From Actinomycetota bacterium (GTDB lineage: Bacteria > Actinomycetota > Thermoleophilia > Gaiellales > Gaiellaceae), in contig JAIBJP010000002.1 of the NCBI GenBank assembly GCA_020029625.1, positions 1 to 35,218 on the forward strand: a DNA stretch of 35,218 bases, written 5' to 3'. The notes below the pieces were generated by a model. The model was not told the DNA's origin and searched no databases. It saw nothing but the letters and a program-made list of their open reading frames with translations. Positions 7,985 through 16,149 of the stretch are shown here, piece after piece. The position numbers were made by a program, and so were the translations under genes. Numbering within the stretch: position 1 is the stretch's first letter; the number at the start of each line of letters is the position of its first letter.

Positions 7985-8874
7985 ACCGCCGCCACGTCGC
8001 GGGAAGCTCGGTGGATCGTCCACATGTAGTACGCCATCAGCACGGTCAGGAACAGCGCGAGCACGACGGTGATCCCTGCCCCGATGGTCGGCTGCGGACC
8101 CCCGTGGAAGAAGAGGTCGATCTGGTTTCCGATCATCGACGTCTGCGGAGTGCCCGACACGATGTTCGGCGTGTAGTAGTCGCCGAACATCGGCAGCGTG
8201 ATCAGGACGGCGCCGCCGAGGATGCCCGTCTTCGACAGGGGCAGGGTGACGTGTAGAAACGTGCTCAGCGGGCTCGCCCCCAGATCACGGGCGGCCTCGA
8301 GGTGGCTTCGGTCGATGCGGTCGAGGGCCGCGAAGAGCGGCAGGATCAAGTAGGGGATATAGCCGTAGACGAGCGCGAGGACGACGGTCGACGGCTCACC
8401 TCCGAGCCATTCGCGCGGCTGGCTGAGGACGTGCGTGAAGGTGAGGAAGCGGTTCACGTACCCGTCGGTGGCGAGCAGGTTGACCCAGGCGAGCATGCGC
8501 ATCAGGTAGCTGATCCAGAGGGGGAGGATGATGAGCACGAGGAGAAGGCTCCTCATGCGGCCGCCGTGGCGGGCGATGTAGTAGGCGACGGGGTAGCCGA
8601 TCAGCAGGCAGAGCGCCAGCGAGCTGGCCACATACTCGACCGTGCGCACGGACGGGCCGAAGAACGTCCCACCGGGAGCGAAACGGTGGAGCACCTCGAC
8701 GATCCAACCGACGTTCCACTGGAGCGGATTCCAAATCGGGACGGGCTGCGAGAGGATGGGATCCACCGTCCCGAACGCCACCGCCACGACCGCGTAGAAC
8801 GGCACGACGAAGAGGACGACCAGCCACAGGATCCCCGGCAGCGCAAAGCCGGGCCAAAGCCAGCGGCGGTACAC
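7981..8874 (-). CDS. potB: Spermidine/putrescine-type ABC transporter permease (PotB-like)
   Basis: 297 residues starting at a GTG 9 nt after the binding-protein stop; an in-frame stop just upstream fixes this as the only sensible start. It has an N-terminal membrane segment (LPGILWLVVLFVVPFYAVVA), about six helices in total, and the EAA loop EAARDLGASPLSTFLHVTLP. It pairs with the PotC-like permease to form the channel of the importer. It overlaps PotC by 4 nt (ATGA). Confidence 0.9.
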   Translation of the reverse strand: MYRRWLWPGFALPGILWLVVLFVVPFYAVVAVAFGTVDPILSQPVPIWNPLQWNVGWIVEVLHRFAPGGTFFGPSVRTVEYVASSLALCLLIGYPVAYYIARHGGRMRSLLLVLIILPLWISYLMRMLAWVNLLATDGYVNRFLTFTHVLSQPREWLGGEPSTVVLALVYGYIPYLILPLFAALDRIDRSHLEAARDLGASPLSTFLHVTLPLSKTGILGGAVLITLPMFGDYYTPNIVSGTPQTSMIGNQIDLFFHGGPQPTIGAGITVVLALFLTVLMAYYMWTIHRASRDVAAV

Positions 8875-8883
8875 GGCTAGTGC

Positions 8884-10176
8884 CTATCCACCTCCGGCCA
8901 GGAAGTCAGAGTAGCCGTCCTGCCAGAGGCGCTGTCCCTGTGCCGTGAGCGTCCCGAACTGGAGCGAATCGGTCCCGAGATCGTCGTTCGTGAGCACGCT
9001 GTTCGCCAGGTGCTCCGGCACGATGCCGTCTGAGATGAGCGATGCCGGATCGATCTCGTTTAGCGGCGGCTGGTAGCCGTTGAAGTCGACGAAGTTCGTG
9101 TAGGCGACGCCGTTGTCGATGATGTAGTTGAGCCACAGGTGCGAAAGCACGGGCTTCTTCGTCGTCGTGCAGATCGACCAGCAGTCGTTCTGCACCGGCA
9201 CCTTGCCCTTGTCCGCCTTCCAGTAGCCGAGCGCGGTCGGCGGCGTCCCCTTCGGCAGGTAGTAGATGTAGCCGGCGATCATGTCACCCGACCAGGCCTG
9301 GTGGAGCCAGCTCTTGCCTTCCGGGATTGCCTGGTACTGGATGTCGTCGACCTTGATCTTGCAGATGCCGTACAGCTCCTTCAGGTCGGCGACCGCCTGA
9401 TCGACGAGCTTCGGATCCTCGGTGTTGATGTCCGTGTGGCCCTTGCGCAGGAGCGCCATTCCGATCGTCTCGCGCTCTTCGCTGAGGAGTCCCACCTTGC
9501 CCTTGTAGGCCTCTGCCTGCCAGAAGATGTCCAATGGCTGGGGCATCGAGGCGATGTCCTCTGTGACCTTGTCCGTACGCCAGGCGATTCCCGTCGCGTA
9601 GCACGTGTACGGGACCGTGTAGTGCGAGTCGACGTCGTAGAACGGGTTGACGAGCTCCGGCCAGATGTTCTTTTGCAGGTTGGGGATGTAGTCGAGGTTG
9701 AGCGGCTTGATGAGCTTGCCCGCCACGGCGCGGGTGAGGTTGTCGGGGGTCATTTCCATCACGTCCGGCGTGACGGCGCCGGAGGCGAGGCGCTGAATCC
9801 CGGACGAGATGTTGTCGAAGGCCGTGTACTGGACGTCGACGCTGTACTTCTTGCCGAAGTCCTTGAGGAGCTTCTTGTAGAGGTAGTCGGGATAGTTGAA
9901 GACGGTGAAGGTCCCACCCGTCTCGGGCTCGAGCCCCGACGCGATCGGGTCTTCCCAGAGGGGCATGGTGACGCGCTTGTCGGGCCTCGCAAGGGGGAGC
10001 CCGCCCGGGCCGAGAGGCTCTCCGCTCTTCCCGGTCGTGCCCTGGGCTGTCGTCTCCGAGCTGCACGCCGCGAGGATGCCCCCGGCTCCCGAGACGACAG
10101 TCGCGGCTCCTGCCGTGCGAAGAATAAAGTCACGACGGGTGAAGCCGTCGGGTCGCTCCTTGGGATGCAGCGTCAT
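8884..10176 (-). CDS. potD: Polyamine-type ABC transporter substrate-binding lipoprotein (PotD-like), Tat-exported
   Basis: 430 residues from the ATG at 10176, which has a perfect AAGGAGG six nt upstream. The N-terminus has a twin-arginine motif (TRRDFI, Arg14-Arg15), a short hydrophobic stretch and the lipobox LAAC with Cys38. The mature protein should therefore be a folded-exported lipoprotein on the outer face of the membrane. The rest is a type-2 periplasmic binding fold of the spermidine/putrescine group (TVFNYPDYL, EMTPDNLTRAV, PYTCYATGIAWRTDKV). PotD relatives bind linear polyamines, but others bind quaternary amines or opines. It is the recognition part of the importer in the leftward arm, 34 nt after the aminotransferase. 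Confidence 0.9.
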   Translation of the reverse strand: MTLHPKERPDGFTRRDFILRTAGAATVVSGAGGILAACSSETTAQGTTGKSGEPLGPGGLPLARPDKRVTMPLWEDPIASGLEPETGGTFTVFNYPDYLYKKLLKDFGKKYSVDVQYTAFDNISSGIQRLASGAVTPDVMEMTPDNLTRAVAGKLIKPLNLDYIPNLQKNIWPELVNPFYDVDSHYTVPYTCYATGIAWRTDKVTEDIASMPQPLDIFWQAEAYKGKVGLLSEERETIGMALLRKGHTDINTEDPKLVDQAVADLKELYGICKIKVDDIQYQAIPEGKSWLHQAWSGDMIAGYIYYLPKGTPPTALGYWKADKGKVPVQNDCWSICTTTKKPVLSHLWLNYIIDNGVAYTNFVDFNGYQPPLNEIDPASLISDGIVPEHLANSVLTNDDLGTDSLQFGTLTAQGQRLWQDGYSDFLAGGG

Positions 10177-10182
10177 CTTCAG

Positions 10183-10189
10183 CCTCCTT
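10183..10189 (-). promoter_or_regulatory. Ribosome binding site of the PotD-like gene
   Basis: AAGGAGG on the minus strand, six nt before the ATG at 10176. It fixes the start and removes a 19-residue upstream extension. It is one of the few strong Shine-Dalgarno sites here; a separate strong signal inside an otherwise overlapping operon would allow high output of the binding protein. Confidence 0.8.
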
Positions 10190-10210
10190 GGCGACGGGTC
10201 GGGAAGCCTC

Positions 10211-11350
10211 TCACGCCTGACCCGCCCCTTCAAGTCGCTCCTCGCTGTCCTTTTCGAGGATGCGCGCGAGTTCGTCGGCTAGTCGGTTCATCAGCGGTAC
10301 GGGGCCGATCGTGGCTCGGATGTACCCGGGCATGCCGAAGTCGTGCCCCGGGCGGATCAGGAGCCCGCGACGAAGGAGGCCCTCCGCGAGCGTGAGATCG
10401 TCCGTGTCCACGCGGACGAGCAGGAAGTTCGCCTCCGAGGGAATCGCTTCGAGCCCGAGCCCGCGTAGCCGGCGGGCAAGTGTCTCCCGGGCGTGCTCGT
10501 TCTCTAGGCGCCGCTTTTCCACCAGGTCCAGGTGCCGGAGGCTCGCGCGCCCGGCGGCGAGCGCGGCGCGATTGACATTGAAGGGCTCCTGGACGACGTC
10601 GAGAAAGGGCGCGAGCTGCTCGTCTACGACCGCGTAGCCGAGCCGCAGGCCCGCCAGGCCAAAGATCTTCGAAAAGGTGCGCAGGACGATCACAGGCCGG
10701 CCGGCCTCGACGTCGGCCTCGCGGCGCAGCCTGTGCTCCGGGTGGACGTATTCGGCGTAGGCCTCGTCCACGACAACGGCACAGCGCTCCGGCAGCTCGG
10801 TGAGAAGCGCCTCCCATTCGTCACGGGTCAACAGCGAGCCGGTCGGGTTGTTCGGGTCGCAGAGCCAGATCAGTCGCGCTCCGACCCGCCCGGCCGCGTC
10901 CGCGAGTGCTTCGACGTCGTGGCGATGCGCTCGGCCGGGGACTCGTTCGACTCGCGCACCGGCCGCAGTGGACACCTGCGCGTAGAGCCCGTAGGTCGCG
11001 CTCGGCACGACCACCGCGTCTCCGGGATCGAGGAAGGCGTGCGCGACCGTGGCGATGAGCGCCTGGATGCCGTGGCCGGGGACGATCAGCTCGGGGCGAA
11101 TCCCGAGCCAGGAGGCGACGGCCTCTCGGAAGTCCGAATATGCGTGCTCGGGGTACATCCAGGCGCGGTCGAGTTCGGCCAAAACGGACTCGGATACACC
11201 CGGAAAGGGCCCAAAGAGGCCTTCGTTCCAGTTCAGCTTGGCGAGCTCCGTGAGCCCGTACCTCTCCTTCAGCTCCTCGACGCCGGGGCCCGGGCGATAG
11301 GGATCCAGCCCCAGCAGGGAAGGCCGGACGAGCCTGCTCCAGTTGGTCAC
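10211..11350 (-). CDS. PLP-dependent class I/II aminotransferase, histidinol-phosphate aminotransferase-like
   Basis: 379 residues from a GTG that overlaps the stop of the ThDP enzyme (GTGA). The open frame continues far upstream, but that part is antisense-like shadow sequence. It has the HisC fold: LNWNEGLFGPFP near the start, DPNNPTG for substrate/cofactor contacts, VDEAYAEY, and FSKIFGLAGLRLGY with the PLP Lys at 228. HisC relatives act on histidinol phosphate, aromatic amino acids or other amino acids. Because it sits directly behind a 2-keto-acid decarboxylase-like gene and before an amine importer, a catabolic transamination of the imported amino compound is more likely than histidine synthesis. 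No other his genes are nearby. Confidence 0.87.
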   Translation of the reverse strand: MTNWSRLVRPSLLGLDPYRPGPGVEELKERYGLTELAKLNWNEGLFGPFPGVSESVLAELDRAWMYPEHAYSDFREAVASWLGIRPELIVPGHGIQALIATVAHAFLDPGDAVVVPSATYGLYAQVSTAAGARVERVPGRAHRHDVEALADAAGRVGARLIWLCDPNNPTGSLLTRDEWEALLTELPERCAVVVDEAYAEYVHPEHRLRREADVEAGRPVIVLRTFSKIFGLAGLRLGYAVVDEQLAPFLDVVQEPFNVNRAALAAGRASLRHLDLVEKRRLENEHARETLARRLRGLGLEAIPSEANFLLVRVDTDDLTLAEGLLRRGLLIRPGHDFGMPGYIRATIGPVPLMNRLADELARILEKDSEERLEGAGQA

Positions 11351-12969
11351 TCCGTGGGAGTCCACATCTGGAGAAAAGTAGGGAGGTGAACGAGTGCGGG
11401 ACCGTCGTAGGCGAAGGCGCGTCCGAGTGCGGCGCCGAGCTCTTCCGGGGTCGTCCGCTCGGCGGGCACGCCGTAGGCGGCGGCGAGAGCGACGTAGTCG
11501 GGTTCCCCTAGGTCGACGGCGTAGGTCTCGCCGAACGTGTCTCGCTGGTACTCCCGCAGGATTCCGTACCCACCGTCGTCCACGACGAGGACGACCACGT
11601 CGAGCCCGTACTGGCGCGCCGCGGCGAGCTCTTGCGTCCCGTAAAGAAAGCCGCCGTCGCCGACGACGGCGAGCGCGGGCGTGCCGGGAAGAGCGACCGC
11701 AGCGCCGAGCGCCGCGGGCCACGCGTAGCCGAGCGTGCCCGAGCCGAGGGGGTAGAGAAAGCGCCGCGGCTCGGTGACAGGGAAGTGGGCCGCCGCCCAA
11801 TAGGCGAGGATTGTCATGTCCCAGGCGGTGACCGTGCCGGGCGGAACGGCTTCGCGGATCGTCTCGAGGAGACCGCGTTCGAGCTCCCGGTCCTGCTCTG
11901 CCAGGCCCTCCTCGATTCGCTCGCGCACACGGGCGGCGCGGGCCGCACCATCGCGGGCCTTCGGCTCGATGTGAGGGAGGAGCGCGCTCAGCGTCCAGTT
12001 CGCGTCTCCGACGAGGCCCAGCGCTGGATACGTCGCTCCGATGCGCTCCTTCGCCGCGTCGATCTGCACCAGCGTGCCGGAGAAAGCGAGCTGGTATTGG
12101 GCGGTCGTTTCGGCGCCCAGCTCGGTTCCGACGGCCAGCACGACGTCGGCGTCCTCCAGAGCCTCCTTGTAGGCGCCCTCGTCGCAGGCGGAGCCGAGCG
12201 AGAGCGGGTCGTCGGCGGGGAACGCCCCCTTGCCCATGTAGGTCGTCGCCACGGGAGCATCGAGCGCCCGGGCGAGCTCCGCGAGCTCCTCCCATCCATG
12301 CGCACGGAGAACCCCGCCTCCGGCCCACAGGACCGGACGCTCAGCATCGTTGAGAATTTGCGCCAGCTCGGCGATGTCCGCCTGGCTGGCCGTCGTGAAC
12401 ACGACGGCCGCCCCTTCCCTTTCCTTGGGCGGCGAGACTGCGGTCTCCCCGGCGAGGATGTCGACAGGGATTTCGACGAACACGGGCCCGCTCGGCGGAG
12501 TCATGGCCTGGCCCCACGCGCTTTGCAGCAGCTCGGGAACCTCTTCGTCCGACTCGGCCCGGCCGGCCCACTTCACGACCGGGGCGAAGGACGCGAGCTG
12601 ATCGGGCAGCTCGTGGAGATAGCCGCGCCCTCTCCCGATCAGATCTCGAGGGATCTGGCTCGCAATCGCGACCACGGGAACATGCGCCGTTGCAGCCTCC
12701 ATCAGGGCCGCGAGCGAGACGAGCGCGCCGGGGCCCGTCGAGAGAAGAAGCACTGCGGGCCAGCCCTTCGAGCGCGCGTAACCATCGGCGCCGAACCCCG
12801 CATTCAGCTCCGTTCGGAGGCCGACGGAGCGGATCGAACTGGTCCGCAGGCCGTCCCAGATCGCGAGCGCGTGGATTCCCGGGACGCCGAAGGCGGCCTC
12901 CGCACCGAGGGCCTCGAGCGTCTCCGCGACGAGCCGGCCGCCCGTATGGGCTTTGACCGCTTGCGCCAC
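11347..12969 (-). CDS. ThDP-dependent enzyme, acetolactate synthase/2-keto-acid decarboxylase family (AruI-like)
   Basis: 540 residues from the GTG at 12969; an ATG at 13017 would run into the divergent gene. It has the three-domain layout of the IlvB family: N-terminal PYR domain with catalytic Glu54 (LRTELNAGFGADGYAR), a central domain, and the C-terminal PP domain with the VGDGGF...VDDGGYG ThDP-Mg motif. The last Asn of the usual motif is Asp here. The segments IHALAIWDGLRTSSIRSV and RGYLHELPDQ resemble, from memory, 5-guanidino-2-oxopentanoate decarboxylase AruI, which works after an arginine transaminase. Pairing with the aminotransferase downstream fits a transaminase-decarboxylase route. 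Acetolactate synthase or another decarboxylase cannot be ruled out. A TAGGAT box lies 7 nt before the start. Confidence 0.82.
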   Translation of the reverse strand: MAQAVKAHTGGRLVAETLEALGAEAAFGVPGIHALAIWDGLRTSSIRSVGLRTELNAGFGADGYARSKGWPAVLLLSTGPGALVSLAALMEAATAHVPVVAIASQIPRDLIGRGRGYLHELPDQLASFAPVVKWAGRAESDEEVPELLQSAWGQAMTPPSGPVFVEIPVDILAGETAVSPPKEREGAAVVFTTASQADIAELAQILNDAERPVLWAGGGVLRAHGWEELAELARALDAPVATTYMGKGAFPADDPLSLGSACDEGAYKEALEDADVVLAVGTELGAETTAQYQLAFSGTLVQIDAAKERIGATYPALGLVGDANWTLSALLPHIEPKARDGAARAARVRERIEEGLAEQDRELERGLLETIREAVPPGTVTAWDMTILAYWAAAHFPVTEPRRFLYPLGSGTLGYAWPAALGAAVALPGTPALAVVGDGGFLYGTQELAAARQYGLDVVVLVVDDGGYGILREYQRDTFGETYAVDLGEPDYVALAAAYGVPAERTTPEELGAALGRAFAYDGPALVHLPTFLQMWTPTE

Positions 12970-12976
12970 AAGAGCG

Positions 12977-12982
12977 ATCCTA
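12977..12982 (-). promoter_or_regulatory. Candidate -10 box for the leftward operon (leaderless)
   Basis: TAGGAT on the minus strand ends 7 nt before the GTG at 12969, the spacing expected for a leaderless transcript. No recognisable -35 is seen. The whole divergent gap is only 22 nt, so promoter elements must reach into the rightward gene. Confidence 0.35.
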
Positions 12983-12991
12983 TCCCGGCCG

Positions 12992-15082
12992 ATGCCCCGC
13001 GATCCCCGCCACGACATCCTCTTCGAGCCTCTCCTGATCGGGCCGAAGACGCTGCGGAACCGCTTCTACGCAGTTCCCCATTGCACCGGCTTCGGCAGTG
13101 AGAAGCCTGCTTCGCAGGCTCGCTTCCGCGCCACGAAGGCCGAGGGCGGGTGGGCCGCCGTCTGCACCGAGGAGGCACTCGTCAGCGTCGACTCGGATTT
13201 CTGGCCGGTCGTCTCGACGCGAATGTGGGACGACGACGATGTCCGCAACCTTTCGGTCATGTGCGAGGAAGCCCATGCCTACGGCTCGCTCGCCGGGATC
13301 GAGCTCACCCACGGGGGCGCTCACGCGCGGGCGCGCGACGCACGCGTTCCCGCCGTTGCGCCCTCGCAGCTCGCGAGCGACTACGACCCCTTCGTGACGC
13401 CAAAGGCGATGCAGCTCGAGGACATCCGCCGCGTCCGGGACGACTGGGTCGCGGCCGCGCGCCGTTCCCGGGACGCGGGCTTCGACATCGTCTACGTGTA
13501 CGGCGGGCACAGCTACCTCCCGCTCCAGTTCCTCTCCCCGTACTACAACCATCGCACCGACGAGTACGGGGGCTCGCTCGAAAACCGTGCCCGCTTCTGG
13601 CTGGAGACCCTCGAAGCCGTTCGCGAGGCGATCGGCGACGAGTGCGCGATCGCCGTCCGCCTCTGCATCGAAGCGCTCGGACCGGCAGGCGTCGAGCTGG
13701 AGGAGGGCCTCGGCTTCGTCGGCCTCGCCGATCACCTGGTCGACCTGTGGGACGTCAACATCGGCTCGATCACCGAGTGGTCGAAGGACTCGGGCTCCTC
13801 GCGCTTCTTTGCCGAGGGCTACCAGCTCGAGTGGACGAGTCGCGTCCGCGAGGTGACGGCCAAGCCGATCGTCGGCGTCGGCCGCCTGACGAATCCCGAC
13901 CGCATGGCGGAGATCGTCGCGAGCGGTGCCTGGGACCTGATCGGCGCGGCGCGGCCTTCGATCTCGGACCCGTTCCTCCCCAAGAAGATCGAGGAGGGCC
14001 GCTACGGAGAGATCCGGGAGTGCATCGGTTGCAACATCTGCGCCGCCGGAGCCGAGTACGGAAACCAGATTCGCTGCACGCAGAACGCGACCGCGGGAGA
14101 GGAGTACCGGCGCGGCTGGCACCCGGAGCGGTTCGAGCCCGCGGCGAACGCGGACCGCGACGTCCTCGTCGTCGGGGCGGGGCCCGCCGGGATGGAATGC
14201 GCCATCGTCCTCGGCAAGCGCGGCATGCGCCGGGTGCACCTGCTCGAGGCCGAGGAGGAGATCGGCGGGATCATGCGCTGGATTCCGCGGCTCCCCGGTC
14301 TGGGCGAGTGGGGCCGGGTCCTCAACTGGCGCGCCGTGCAGCTGCAGAACCTTCGCAACGTCGAGGTGATCACCGGCACCCGGCTCGATGCCGCCGCGAT
14401 ACGCGAGTACGGCGCCGAGATCGTCGTGGTGGCGACGGGCGCCCGGTGGGCCGGGGACGGCATCAACTTCCTCACCCACCAGCCGATCCCGGGGGCCGAT
14501 CCCTCCCTGCCTCACGTGCTGACGCCCGAGCAGGTGATGCTGGAGGGGAAGGTCCCGCCGGGGAAGCGCGTCGTCGTCTTCGACGCGGACGGCTACTTCG
14601 TGGCCCCCGGGCTCGCGGAGAAGCTGGTCGCTGACGGCTTCGAGGTGGAGCTCGTCACCTGCCACGACCTCGTCTCGCCGCTCTCCGACGAGACGCTCGA
14701 GGGCGCGCTCCTGCGCCAGCATCTCCACGACACGGGCATCGGGATGCGGACCGGGACCCTGTTGACCGGCATCCAGCCGGGCCGGCTGACGGCGCGGGAC
14801 CAAGTAGGCGATCCACTCGAGCTCGAGGCTGACGCGGTCGTCCTGGTCACGCAACGACTCTCGAACGAGGGCCTCTTCCTCAGCCTGAAGAGGAACGAAG
14901 ACGCACTCGCCGCGGAAGGGATCGAGGCGGTGTACCGGATCGGAGACTGCGTCGCCCCCCGACTGATCGCCGAGGCCGTCTTCGAGGGTCACCGGCTCGC
15001 GCGCGAGATCGACTGTGACGATCCGGCGATTCCACTTCCCTACAGGCGCGAGCGCCTCGTTCTCGAGCGGGTCGTTACGTGA
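12992..15082 (+). CDS. Trimethylamine/dimethylamine/histamine dehydrogenase-like flavoprotein
   Basis: 696 residues from the ATG at 12992 (the frame opens 13 codons earlier without similarity). The chain matches TMADH closely over its whole length: an OYE-like FMN barrel, a 4Fe-4S site and an FAD/ADP-binding domain. Cys31 sits in RNRFYAVPHC and matches the cysteine that binds FMN covalently. The catalytic trio Tyr170, His173 and Asp266 is conserved. Cys344, Cys347, Cys350 and Cys362 would hold the cluster. The substrate bowl is different: TMADH Tyr60 is Glu61 here, Trp264 is kept as Trp263, and Trp355 is Ala354. By memory, histamine dehydrogenase has Gln and Asp at the two changed places. It should oxidise an amine, releasing ammonia or a demethylated amine, and pass electrons to ETF. 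The exact amine is unknown. Confidence 0.9.
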   Translation: MPRDPRHDILFEPLLIGPKTLRNRFYAVPHCTGFGSEKPASQARFRATKAEGGWAAVCTEEALVSVDSDFWPVVSTRMWDDDDVRNLSVMCEEAHAYGSLAGIELTHGGAHARARDARVPAVAPSQLASDYDPFVTPKAMQLEDIRRVRDDWVAAARRSRDAGFDIVYVYGGHSYLPLQFLSPYYNHRTDEYGGSLENRARFWLETLEAVREAIGDECAIAVRLCIEALGPAGVELEEGLGFVGLADHLVDLWDVNIGSITEWSKDSGSSRFFAEGYQLEWTSRVREVTAKPIVGVGRLTNPDRMAEIVASGAWDLIGAARPSISDPFLPKKIEEGRYGEIRECIGCNICAAGAEYGNQIRCTQNATAGEEYRRGWHPERFEPAANADRDVLVVGAGPAGMECAIVLGKRGMRRVHLLEAEEEIGGIMRWIPRLPGLGEWGRVLNWRAVQLQNLRNVEVITGTRLDAAAIREYGAEIVVVATGARWAGDGINFLTHQPIPGADPSLPHVLTPEQVMLEGKVPPGKRVVVFDADGYFVAPGLAEKLVADGFEVELVTCHDLVSPLSDETLEGALLRQHLHDTGIGMRTGTLLTGIQPGRLTARDQVGDPLELEADAVVLVTQRLSNEGLFLSLKRNEDALAAEGIEAVYRIGDCVAPRLIAEAVFEGHRLAREIDCDDPAIPLPYRRERLVLERVVT

Positions 15083-16149
15083 TCGACTGCGACATCCACC
15101 CGCAGATCGGAGATCCCGAGGAGCTCCTCGCCCACGTGGAGACCGGGCAGCGGGACTGGTTCCGCGGCCAGCCGTACTTCGGGCTCCCGGGCTACTCGTG
15201 GAGCCATCCGTCGTCCTGGTACCGAAAGGATCTCGCGGCCGACGGCCGTCCGCCGGGAGCGGATGTGGAGGCCGTGCAGAGGGAGCTGCTCGATCCCAGC
15301 GGGACTGCGGCCGGTGTTCTGAACGCCGACGACGCGGTGCTCGCCTCGCTGATGCCGAGCCCGTACAGGGCTGCGGCACTCGCCCGCGCGCACAACGACT
15401 GGATCCGCGAGCGCTGGCTCGAACGTGATGCGCGCCTGCGCGGGGCGATCGTCTGCCCGGCCCAAGACCCCGAGGAGGCGGCGCGGGAGGTCCGCCGGGC
15501 AGGCGAGGATCCCCGTTTCGTCCACGTCGTGCTCTGCGGCGGCTCCGAGCGGCCCTACGGCGAGCCCCGCTACCTCCCGATCTTCGAGGCCGCGGCCGAG
15601 CTCGGCCTGCCGGTGGCGATCCACTCCGGTGGCGAGGGGATGGGAATCGCGGCGCCGCCGGGCGGCGCAGGCCCGGTCACCTTCTACATCGAGTGGCACA
15701 CGCTCGGATCGGCCTGCAGCACCATGGCCCACCTCGTCTCCCTGCTCGTCCACGGGACCTTCGAGCGGCTGCCCTCTCTCAAGGTGCTCCTGATCGAGGG
15801 CGGGATCGCCTGGCTGCCGGGGATTCTCTGGCGGCTGGACACCAACTGGAGGGCGCTCCGCTCCGACACCCCCTGGCTCGACCGCAAGCCCAGCGAGGTG
15901 GCGCGCGAGCACGTCCGCTTCTCCACGCAGCCGCTCGAGCACACGGACGGACATGACGAGCTCCTCTGGGAGATGCTCGAAGCCGCCGGCGCTCCCGATG
16001 TCCTCTGCTTCGCCTCCGACTATCCGCACTGGGATTTCGACGATCCGGCCTTCATGCTCAAGCGGCTGCCCGAGGCCTGGCGCGAGCGCGTCCTGCACGA
16101 AAACGCCGCGGCGCTCTACGGCGAGCGCCTCGGCCTCGTCCCGGCGTGA
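15079..16149 (+). CDS. Amidohydrolase-related protein (Amidohydro_2/ACMSD-like TIM barrel)
   Basis: 356 residues from a GTG overlapping the stop of the dehydrogenase (GTGA). It opens with the metal-binding IDCDIHP motif of the ACMSD-like amidohydrolase group, has LPVAIHSGG with a further candidate metal His, and ends with FASDYPHWDFD, where the Asp is the usual catalytic/metal ligand. Members are Zn-dependent hydrolases or decarboxylases of small carboxylated compounds. Because it is translationally coupled to the amine dehydrogenase and a Rieske ferredoxin, it probably handles an intermediate of the same pathway. The substrate cannot be predicted. Confidence 0.85.
   Translation: MIDCDIHPQIGDPEELLAHVETGQRDWFRGQPYFGLPGYSWSHPSSWYRKDLAADGRPPGADVEAVQRELLDPSGTAAGVLNADDAVLASLMPSPYRAAALARAHNDWIRERWLERDARLRGAIVCPAQDPEEAAREVRRAGEDPRFVHVVLCGGSERPYGEPRYLPIFEAAAELGLPVAIHSGGEGMGIAAPPGGAGPVTFYIEWHTLGSACSTMAHLVSLLVHGTFERLPSLKVLLIEGGIAWLPGILWRLDTNWRALRSDTPWLDRKPSEVAREHVRFSTQPLEHTDGHDELLWEMLEAAGAPDVLCFASDYPHWDFDDPAFMLKRLPEAWRERVLHENAAALYGERLGLVPA

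Noticed and set aside
7985..8023. Upstream start of the PotC-like gene
   Set aside because: It would overlap PotB by 43 nt. The ATG at 7984 gives the usual 4-nt ATGA overlap.
11351..12328. Upstream extension of the HisC-like gene by 326 codons
   Set aside because: It lies inside the ThDP enzyme gene and is Arg-rich shadow sequence. The GTG at 11350 gives a full HisC-length protein and a GTGA overlap.
12953..12986. TTGACC and TATCCC as a promoter for the rightward arm
   Set aside because: The spacer would be 22 nt and TATCCC lacks the last T of the -10 box.
13128..13330. GC-rich repeats looking like a repeat array
   Set aside because: They reflect codon use (Ala, Arg, Gly, Glu) and have no fixed period or spacers, so no CRISPR.
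12980..15379. Open frame of 799 codons antisense to the dehydrogenase and amidohydrolase genes
   Set aside because: The plus strand holds clear TMADH-like and amidohydrolase proteins. The antisense product is rich in Arg, Asp and Gly without motifs, as expected for an opposing frame in GC-rich DNA.
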